Origin: an uncultured Desulfomonile sp.
GTDB lineage: Bacteria; Desulfobacterota; Desulfomonilia; Desulfomonilales; Desulfomonilaceae
DNA length: 11,491 nt
NCBI GenBank assembly: GCA_937915285.1
Contig: CALDNG010000339.1
Coordinates: forward strand, 1 to 11,491
Direction of reading: 5' to 3'
How positions within the stretch are numbered: the first letter of the stretch is position 1; each line of letters opens with the position of its first letter. The notes beneath the pieces are model-generated. The model was not told the DNA's origin and did no database searches. It was given only the letters and a program-made list of their open reading frames with translations. Shown here in pieces: positions 6,290 through 11,491 of the stretch. The position numbers were made by a program, and so were the translations under genes.

Positions 6290-7336
6290 ATGAGCGGTTT
6301 GGGACCTCGGTCAGAAACAATATTGAACGCTATCGTTTCAGAATATATTCACTCTGGTGAACCAGTGGGTTCAAGGACTGTTTCGAAAAAATTCAGCGTA
6401 GGTCTTTCTGCAGCTACGATCAGAAACATAATGAGTGATCTCACCGACCTTGGTTTCATCGAACAACCCCATGTAAGCGCAGGTCGAGTTCCTACTGATC
6501 TGGGTTACCGAGTCTATGTGGACAGACTCATTTCCACACAGAAACTGAATGTGGACGATGAGGCGTCAATAGAATCCAGCATCAAGACTGCCGGCCTGGA
6601 TGTCAGGGATGTCTTGAAGCATTCGTCGGTTATATTAGCCGAGCTATCTCGTCAGGCAGGAGTGTCAATATGCTCTCCAGTTGACGATCAGACATTCAAG
6701 ACCATTGAATTCATAAAAATGTCTCCCGACAGGATACTGGTGGTACTGGTCTCAACGACAGGCCTGGTTCAAAACAAGGTTATTTACGATGAAGATGATG
6801 TTGACCAGGATACCCTTGAGAATTATGAAAAATTGCTCAACGACATGCTCAAAGACCTGGACTTGAGACAGGCCAGGGAAAGAATAGAACAGGAACTGTG
6901 TCTGGAGAAGACAAAATTCGACGCAGTTCTTGCAAAAACCCTTCGTCTGGGACACATGGTGCTATCGGAAAATTCCCATGGGCAGGTTTTTGTAGAGGGT
7001 CAGACCAACATAGTGGATGATCCGGAGTTTTCCCAAATAGATAACCTTAAGGCGGTTTTGATTACGTTCGAGCACAAGAGCGCCCTGCTCAAAATACTTG
7101 ATAAGACACTTAGGGCTCAGGGAGTGCAAATATTCATCGGGTCCGAGCATGGATTGGAACAGATAAAATCGTGCTCCATCGTTGCATATCCCTTGCGGGC
7201 TGATAGAGTGGTATTGGGTTGTGTAGGAGTGTTAGGCCCAAAGAGGATGGATTACAGCAAGGTAGTGCCAATTGTTGACGCTACCGCCGCTGCGATTACA
7301 AAGGTTTTCAGGAAATATCTCGAGGTAAGTTCCTGA
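6290..7336 (+). CDS. hrcA: Heat-inducible transcription repressor HrcA
   Basis: This encodes a 348-residue repressor that in other bacteria binds CIRCE operators and shuts off groE and dnaK operons until heat stress. The N-terminal winged helix (about residues 1-75) has the family pattern ILNAIVSEYIHSGEPVGSRT, then SAATIRNIMSDLTDLGFI, then HVSAGRVPTDLGYRVYVD. The rest matches the HrcA GAF-like and dimerisation region, ending with GVLGPKRMDYSKVVPIVDATA. Length is normal and nothing is missing. The start follows AAAGGG at about 8 nt. No CIRCE sequence (TTAGCACTC-N9-GAGTGCTAA) is visible upstream, and the next gene converges on it, so this copy stands alone without grpE, dnaK or dnaJ. It probably acts on operons elsewhere in the genome. 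Confidence 0.96.
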   Translation: MSGLGPRSETILNAIVSEYIHSGEPVGSRTVSKKFSVGLSAATIRNIMSDLTDLGFIEQPHVSAGRVPTDLGYRVYVDRLISTQKLNVDDEASIESSIKTAGLDVRDVLKHSSVILAELSRQAGVSICSPVDDQTFKTIEFIKMSPDRILVVLVSTTGLVQNKVIYDEDDVDQDTLENYEKLLNDMLKDLDLRQARERIEQELCLEKTKFDAVLAKTLRLGHMVLSENSHGQVFVEGQTNIVDDPEFSQIDNLKAVLITFEHKSALLKILDKTLRAQGVQIFIGSEHGLEQIKSCSIVAYPLRADRVVLGCVGVLGPKRMDYSKVVPIVDATAAAITKVFRKYLEVSS

Positions 7337-7350
7337 TATTCATTTATCAG
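7333..7350. terminator. Small hairpin across two convergent stop codons
   Basis: CTGATA (7333-7338) and TATCAG (7345-7350) form a perfect 6-bp inverted repeat with a 6-nt loop. It covers the TGA of hrcA and the TGA of the opposing cysteine hydrolase. It is AT-rich and has no clear T-run on either side, so termination from it alone would be weak. Confidence 0.25.
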
Positions 7351-7918
7351 ATGAATTCTCCAATTCCTGGATGATGCTGTCCGTTGACATGATTCTGAAA
7401 AGCGGGTCCAGGACAAAATTTTCGTATGTTTTAAGTGTCATGTGGTGAACTGCCTCCGGATAGGAAGTCGATGCGTCTGATGCGATGACTGCCCTGAAAT
7501 CATTTTGTATACCGTCAAACGCAGTTAGCAGCACGCAAACATTAGTCACGATTCCCGTGACGACTATCGTCTCTACCCCCCATAATCTTAGACTTTGGTC
7601 CAGGTCCGTTTTGTAAAAGGCGCTCATTCTACGTTTAAATAGCACATGATCTACAGGACTCCGATTCAACTCATCTATCGGCATGTCACCGCCTGATCCT
7701 CTGATAGCGTGTGGCTTCATCCTGCCCTTAAATATGAAATCATCATTCATGAAACTGTCGCAAGCAAAAACGACGGGGCTGGAGTTTCTTCTGAAGTTTT
7801 CCGAAAGCCTGTTGATGTTGGGAACAATTTTCGATGCCTGGACATCAAATTTTGAATTTCTCTCAATGCTGACATTGTCCTTGATCATGTCAACAATAAT
7901 CAGAGCGTAGGGTTTCAT
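7340..7918 (-). CDS. Isochorismatase-family cysteine hydrolase (nicotinamidase-related amidase)
   Basis: The 192-residue protein carries the Asp-Lys-Cys triad of the family: D10 in LIIVDMIKD, K95 in VLFKRRMSAF and C128 in GIVTNVCV. The GIVTN stretch supplies the usual cis-peptide turn before the nucleophile. D54 and H70 lie where metal-binding residues of nicotinamidases are found, and HAIRGSGGD (70-78) matches the family's H-x2-RG segment. Members hydrolyse amides or related bonds in small molecules, for example nicotinamide, isochorismate, biuret or N-carbamoylsarcosine. The substrate here is not evident. The ATG at 7918 follows GGAG at about 8 nt. It lies 49 bp downstream of the methyltransferase on the same strand and ends 3 bp from the hrcA stop codon, tail to tail. 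Confidence 0.9.
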   Translation of the reverse strand: MKPYALIIVDMIKDNVSIERNSKFDVQASKIVPNINRLSENFRRNSSPVVFACDSFMNDDFIFKGRMKPHAIRGSGGDMPIDELNRSPVDHVLFKRRMSAFYKTDLDQSLRLWGVETIVVTGIVTNVCVLLTAFDGIQNDFRAVIASDASTSYPEAVHHMTLKTYENFVLDPLFRIMSTDSIIQELENSSDK

Positions 7919-7967
7919 CAGTTGTACTCCGTAGCCAACACATGAGATTCATGAACAAAAAATAACT

Positions 7968-8636
7968 TCATTTTTGGGCTGATCCCCACACAGCATAGAT
8001 GGGATCACTCGGGATGCCAAGATGGAAATATTTGTCATCCTCAGGCCGAGGCTTACCTTTACTCTCGGTGTAACCCTCTATGCTGAATTTTCCACTGAGC
8101 CTGAAAAATTTTTTTACCAAGTCTACCCTAGCGTTCTCTCTTGTAACTTTCCATATGGCCACTGCCTTGGGAGGGAACATCCTGTTAGAGAATACTACAA
8201 TGAAAAGACCTTTTGGCTTCAAAACTCTGGCTACTTCCGTGAACACTTCCAAGGGCTTGATCATATAATCTACAGACACTGTATTGATTACTGCTTCGAA
8301 AGAATTTTCAGGGAATGGAAGCACGGGATCCTCATTCAGATCGTGCACGATTCTTTGGGTAAGAATAGGATTGGTCTCAAGCTCTTCCATATTCATACCG
8401 AGGCCTGTCACACTGACCGGACTGATATCTGTTTTCAGATGAGAGTCAGGACCGGACATCAGGTCCAGTATCCTGGCATTTTTAGGTATCAACCTGGAGT
8501 AAAGATTCTCTACCGTTTCCAGCGCCGTTGTGTCTAGATGGCTTACAATCCTGGGTTTTTGGTAGAAATCTGCATCAGATGCCTCATTATCCCTGGAAAA
8601 ATCAGACGGTTTGAAATGGTCCAGTGTTTTTTGCAT
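7968..8636 (-). CDS. Class I SAM-dependent methyltransferase (type 11-like)
   Basis: This 222-residue protein belongs to a recognisable methyltransferase subgroup. FYQKPRIVSHLD (24-35) precedes a degenerate motif I, ILDLMSGPDSHL (56-67), where relatives have LDLMSS-x2-SHL instead of the usual glycine-rich loop. GLGMNMEEL (78-86), HDLNEDPVLPFPENSFEAV (98-116), VSVDYMIKPLEVFTEVARVLKP (120-141) and FSNRMFPPKAVAIW (149-162) complete the Rossmann core. From the motifs it should bind S-adenosylmethionine, but the methyl acceptor is unknown. It has no membrane segment. It lies between the zinc-ribbon gene, from which a terminator separates it, and the cysteine hydrolase. Its promoter is not obvious, because only about 20 bp lie between that hairpin and its start, and the ribosome site is weak. 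Confidence 0.87.
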   Translation of the reverse strand: MQKTLDHFKPSDFSRDNEASDADFYQKPRIVSHLDTTALETVENLYSRLIPKNARILDLMSGPDSHLKTDISPVSVTGLGMNMEELETNPILTQRIVHDLNEDPVLPFPENSFEAVINTVSVDYMIKPLEVFTEVARVLKPKGLFIVVFSNRMFPPKAVAIWKVTRENARVDLVKKFFRLSGKFSIEGYTESKGKPRPEDDKYFHLGIPSDPIYAVWGSAQK

Positions 8637-8649
8637 AATGTTTTAGCCT

Positions 8650-8681
8650 AAATAAATAATGGGGGCGCCATAGACGCCCCC
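8650..8681 (-). terminator. Intrinsic terminator downstream of the zinc-ribbon gene
   Basis: GGGGGCG (8661-8667) and CGCCCCC (8675-8681) make a perfect 7-bp GC stem with a 7-nt loop. In the minus-strand direction the stem is followed by ATTATTTATTT, a T-rich tail (8650-8660). It lies 36 bp past the zinc-ribbon stop codon and should end that transcript before the methyltransferase gene. Confidence 0.7.
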
Positions 8682-8717
8682 AGTCATAATATTCTGAAAT
8701 CGCTATGATAATTAAAT

Positions 8718-8990
8718 CTAACTCTGTGTTTGACTCTTGCAAATCTGATCCTTCAGGGCGTCAGTGGACCAAACTGCCATGGGTCCGCTAGCTCCCCTCG
8801 GGTCCATCCTACATCTGTAACCAGTCTGTTCAATACCCTGATTTTCCAACGCCGTCCAACTATCCTTGAAATAGCAGCAGTCATCATTGAAGCACACATG
8901 GTGGACTTCTCCGCCCCAACTGGATTCTAAAGGCATTTCTATTGGATCCATTTCAGCGCCGCAATGAGGGCACTTGGCTCGATCTGACAT
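8718..8990 (-). CDS. Small zinc-ribbon protein of unknown function
   Basis: This encodes a 90-residue protein with paired cysteines C7-x2-C10 (KCPHCG) and C33-x4-C38 (CFNDDC, followed by C39), a four-Cys zinc-ribbon arrangement. The spacer carries WGGEVHHVCFND, and the tail GYRCRMDPRGASGPMAVWST (58-76) looks like a conserved block rather than random sequence. It resembles Ogr/Delta-type small zinc fingers in layout, but I cannot name a function; DNA, RNA or protein binding are all possible. The frame stays open to an ATG at 9107. I chose the ATG at 8990 because AAGGAG stands 9 nt before it and the zinc motif begins at once. It is probably a single-gene transcript, ended by the hairpin at 8661-8681. 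Confidence 0.8.
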   Translation of the reverse strand: MSDRAKCPHCGAEMDPIEMPLESSWGGEVHHVCFNDDCCYFKDSWTALENQGIEQTGYRCRMDPRGASGPMAVWSTDALKDQICKSQTQS

Positions 8991-8999
8991 ATCCGTTAA

Positions 9000-9005
9000 C
9001 TCCTT
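9000..9005 (-). promoter_or_regulatory. Ribosome binding site of the zinc-ribbon gene
   Basis: Minus-strand AAGGAG lies 9 nt before the ATG at 8990. It argues against the longer frame starting at 9107. Confidence 0.75.
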
Positions 9006-9281
9006 GTTTTGCAAATCGTTAAGTGTAGCCACTGAATTTTTCAGTTGGGCTCCGTAAAATTCCCAAACCCTTTTCACAGGACGAATTGTTAAATCGTTCT
9101 GCCTCAACTACTTTCTTTCGTTAAAGTTAAACCCTGAAATAAGCTTTAGCAAGCCGCCTTTTCAAAATAGTTGGTGTAAATTTTCCATAAATTGTTTATT
9201 CTGACAACATCCAATGACGTTTTTGCCCTATCGACCATGAGAAAAGCCCAAAACGGGTTAACAGTCTCCATACGCGGTAAA
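9006..9281. other. Divergent intergenic region between the zinc-ribbon and sensor kinase genes
   Basis: About 280 bp with no convincing gene. ACTGAA (9031-9036) and TTCAGT (9040-9045) form a 15-bp palindrome 41 bp upstream of the zinc-ribbon ATG, a possible operator. The stretch 9160-9205 is AT-rich and probably contains the kinase promoter, but no -35/-10 pair there is good enough to call. The region overlaps the possible N-terminal extension of the kinase (TTG at 9192, ATG at 9237). Confidence 0.45.
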
Positions 9282-10436
9282 ATGTCGTCTACAAAGCCTG
9301 AAAATATCGAAGAAATCATTCTGAAAAGCATCAATGAGGGCGTTATAACCATTGATTGTTCGGGTGTGGTTTCGAGTTCAAATCCCTCCGTAGAAAGAAT
9401 CCTTGGGATTGAAGCCAAGAGATTCATCGCACAGCATTACGAAGCATTGCTAGGCGAGGGTGAAAACCCGGGTTTTAGAGCTATCCTGTCCCGATTGATC
9501 GAACAGGGTCATCAGACCAGCCATTCAGAAATCATTTATAGCAGGCCCGATGGTCAGACTGTCAATATCGCTGTCTCGACCAGCGCACTGGATATGAATG
9601 CATGCTTTGACAACATGGAGACCTTCGTCGTAGTCATCAGAGATATCACGGCATTCAAAGCGCTGGAAAAAGTCAGGAAAAAGGCGGTCAATCATTTGGC
9701 CCATGAATTGGCGACACCCATATCTGTGATACAGGCTTCAATAACTGGCATCAAACAGGCTGAAAATCTTTCCGAAAAATCCAAACGTCATTTGGGAAGG
9801 ATAGAAAGAAATCTTGAACGCCTTATAAATATCGAAAACATTGTTGAGCAAATACTCTATCCAGTGCATGCTTTTCCTGCGCGATTCAAGTTGGGCGAGG
9901 TCTTTGGTCGTATATTCTCAAGAATTCGCAATGATTCAGACCACCGTCAGATAGAACTAATATTTCCTCAGACAGATTCGGTTTTCGATAGGACCGATCC
10001 AGGAACACTGGAAATAATCATTGATACTCTAGTCAAGAATGCCATAGAAAACACTCCTGATGGAGGTTTGGTCGAAGTTCAGCTAACCGATGAAGAAACA
10101 TGCCCTGTCTTGTCAGTCAGCGACACCGGCATAGGCATTTCCCTGGAAAATCAGAATTTCATTTTCGAGGGGTTCCACCACACCCAGGAAACTGATGATT
10201 ACGCCACCAGGAAACCTTACGACTTCAACGCAGGAGGAAAGGGGCTGGAACTGTTGAGATTGAAAGCAATCGCTGAGACCCAGGGATTTGATTTGTCCTT
10301 CACAAGTTCTCGTTGCATTCATATCCCCATGCCATATGACCTATGCCCTGGAAATATTGAATTATGCAAATATGTCAGGTCACGCGAGGAATGTTTCTCT
10401 TCCGGTGGTTCAACCTTTTACGTGAAATTTTCTTAG
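9282..10436 (+). CDS. PAS-domain sensor histidine kinase with Cys-rich insert in the ATPase domain
   Basis: The 384-residue protein has no signal peptide or membrane helix, so it should sense a cytosolic cue. A PAS domain spans about residues 9-125. The phospho-acceptor H141 lies in AHELATP, followed by the HisKA helices. The HATPase domain shows the N-box VKNAIENTPDGG (N253), G1 box DTGIGI (D281), F-box FEGF and G2 box GGKGLELL (318-325). Between SFTSSR and the last strand GGSTFYVKF comes an insert with four cysteines: C345, C355, C362 and C371 (C-x9-C-x6-C-x8-C). No response regulator is adjacent, so the partner is unknown. In-frame starts also exist at 9192 (TTG) and 9237 (ATG). None has a good ribosome site, and I chose 9282 because the PAS domain begins soon after. 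The acyl-CoA synthetase gene follows after 12 bp, so the two are probably cotranscribed. Confidence 0.88.
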   Translation: MSSTKPENIEEIILKSINEGVITIDCSGVVSSSNPSVERILGIEAKRFIAQHYEALLGEGENPGFRAILSRLIEQGHQTSHSEIIYSRPDGQTVNIAVSTSALDMNACFDNMETFVVVIRDITAFKALEKVRKKAVNHLAHELATPISVIQASITGIKQAENLSEKSKRHLGRIERNLERLINIENIVEQILYPVHAFPARFKLGEVFGRIFSRIRNDSDHRQIELIFPQTDSVFDRTDPGTLEIIIDTLVKNAIENTPDGGLVEVQLTDEETCPVLSVSDTGIGISLENQNFIFEGFHHTQETDDYATRKPYDFNAGGKGLELLRLKAIAETQGFDLSFTSSRCIHIPMPYDLCPGNIELCKYVRSREECFSSGGSTFYVKFS

Positions 10437-10448
10437 GGGGAAAAAATT

Positions 10449-11491
10449 ATGAATTCAAAACTGTTCGCCAGACTGGACGCTGTCTTCAAGCCCGCGTCAG
10501 TTGCAGTCATTGGCGCGGTTGCCGATCCAAACAGGGTTGGGCATGCAATAATGGATAGCCTGGTCACCGGGGGATTTTGCGGAAAGATATTTCCAGTACA
10601 TCCACGACTTGAAACAATAATGGGGCATAGGGTATTCAAATCCTTGGAAGAACTTCCCGAGGTCCCGGACCTGGCCGTCCTAGCTCTCAATCAAAAAGCA
10701 TCAATTGAAACAGCGTCAGTTTTGAATGACATGGGTGTAAAGGGGGCGGTCGTTCTTGCTGGAGGTTATGCCGAGATGGGTGAGGAGGGAAACCTCTTGC
10801 AGGAAAAACTCAGGAAATCTGCAGGCGCCATGCCCATCATAGGACCCAACACACTCGGTTTTCTAAATGCGAACGCAAGGCTAAACGTCACCTTTTATCC
10901 GCGCATCCTGAATCCGGGTAATGTTTCATTCCTGAGCCAAAGTGGTGGGATCGGTTTGACCATCAAGAGCAAGGCGGATGACGAGGGCCTGGGTTTGGCC
11001 AAGTGGGTCGGTGTTGGCAACAGGGTCAATATGGAGTTCCATGATCTACTGGAATACTTGGGAAATGACTCTGAAACGCGCGTGATTGGTGTATTCACGG
11101 AGGGAAGTTCCAATCCGAGGGCCTTCATCAGGACTCTGGAATCAATAACTCCTCACAAGCCGGTGGTAGTATATAAGGGTGGAAAGGGCCTTAAAGCGGA
11201 TACGGTTACACTAACCCACACAGGGGCGTCAGCTGGGTCCGACAGGATATGGTCCGGCGCTTTGAAACAGGCAGGCGCTCATGTTGTCAATTCATCGGCA
11301 GAGATGGTTACCGTATGTAAAGCACTGTCAATAGGCAGAATCCCAAGGGGGAACAGGGTTGCAATTTTTACCCATACAGCAGGGCCAAGTATAGTGGCCT
11401 GCGACATACTGGAGAGAGAGCCTGATTTCCGACTGGCCGAGTTGGGTGATTCTACCATATCAAGAATTGCGGACATCCTTGGTCCCGGTGT
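10449..11491 (+). CDS. ADP-forming acyl-CoA synthetase (acetate-CoA ligase type), partial
   Basis: The reading frame starts at the ATG at 10449, behind AGGGGG at 8 nt, and stays open to the window edge, giving 347 codons. Residues about 10-105 are a CoA-binding Rossmann domain (VAVIGAVADPNRVGHAI, 18-34). The succinyl-CoA-ligase-like part follows with GPNTLGF (132-138), FLSQSGGIG (161-169), VGVGNRVNMEFHDLLEYL (187-204) and THTGASAGSDR (256-266). H257 in the THTG segment is the likely phosphohistidine. Such enzymes interconvert acyl-CoA, ADP and phosphate with acid, CoA and ATP, and anaerobes use them to make ATP from acetyl-CoA or to activate organic acids. The ATP-grasp half, or a Pat-like GNAT domain, would lie beyond the edge and decides the exact type. 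It is 12 bp after the sensor kinase, probably in one operon. Confidence 0.92.
   Translation, partial: MNSKLFARLDAVFKPASVAVIGAVADPNRVGHAIMDSLVTGGFCGKIFPVHPRLETIMGHRVFKSLEELPEVPDLAVLALNQKASIETASVLNDMGVKGAVVLAGGYAEMGEEGNLLQEKLRKSAGAMPIIGPNTLGFLNANARLNVTFYPRILNPGNVSFLSQSGGIGLTIKSKADDEGLGLAKWVGVGNRVNMEFHDLLEYLGNDSETRVIGVFTEGSSNPRAFIRTLESITPHKPVVVYKGGKGLKADTVTLTHTGASAGSDRIWSGALKQAGAHVVNSSAEMVTVCKALSIGRIPRGNRVAIFTHTAGPSIVACDILEREPDFRLAELGDSTISRIADILGPG

Noticed and set aside
8022..8537. A 171-codon plus-strand open frame
   Set aside because: It lies wholly antisense to the methyltransferase, whose family motifs are clear. Its translation has no recognisable domain.
8991..9107. Longer N-terminus for the zinc-ribbon protein
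   Set aside because: AAGGAG at 9000-9005 supports the ATG at 8990, and the extra 39 residues show no domain.
9160..9205. Sigma-54 or sigma-70 promoter for the sensor kinase
   Set aside because: The stretch is AT-rich, but no GG/GC pair at -24/-12 and no acceptable -35/-10 combination was found.

Overview
The window looks like chromosomal DNA of a free-living anaerobic bacterium, most likely a deltaproteobacterium (Desulfobacterota). That placement is inference from gene content: an acyl-CoA transferase fused to a Pat-like GNAT acetyltransferase, an ADP-forming acyl-CoA synthetase, a cytosolic PAS kinase with a Cys-rich C-terminal insert, and HrcA. Base composition looks moderate and even. 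I see no tRNA, rRNA, CRISPR array, insertion sequence, phage gene or sign of recent transfer.

Left block (1-5036, all minus strand). Six genes run leftward with gaps of 29 to 83 bp, so they may be one operon. In transcription order they are the CoA-transferase/GNAT fusion, an HD-domain phosphohydrolase, QueC, cysteine synthase, a HIT-family hydrolase and a CDP-alcohol phosphatidyltransferase cut by the window edge. The set mixes acyl-CoA, nucleotide, tRNA-modification, sulfur and lipid functions.

Centre (5037-7336, plus strand). A 273-bp AT-rich divergent region holds a consensus extended -10 promoter and a pair of direct repeats 31 bp apart. It leads into an inositol-monophosphatase-like gene whose signature motifs are altered. 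The heat-shock repressor gene hrcA follows, behind its own candidate promoter, with no CIRCE element and no grpE or dnaK beside it.

Right-centre (7340-8990, minus strand). An isochorismatase-like cysteine hydrolase converges on hrcA with 3 bp between the two stop codons. Upstream of it lie a SAM-dependent methyltransferase and a 90-residue zinc-ribbon protein. A GC-rich hairpin terminator separates the last two.

Right end (9282-11491, plus strand). An orphan PAS sensor histidine kinase carries a four-cysteine insert in its ATPase domain. It is followed after 12 bp by the start of an ADP-forming acyl-CoA synthetase that runs off the window. This pair, together with the CoA-transferase/GNAT fusion, suggests local control of the acyl-CoA/acetate pool, possibly linked to protein acylation. 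That link is inference.
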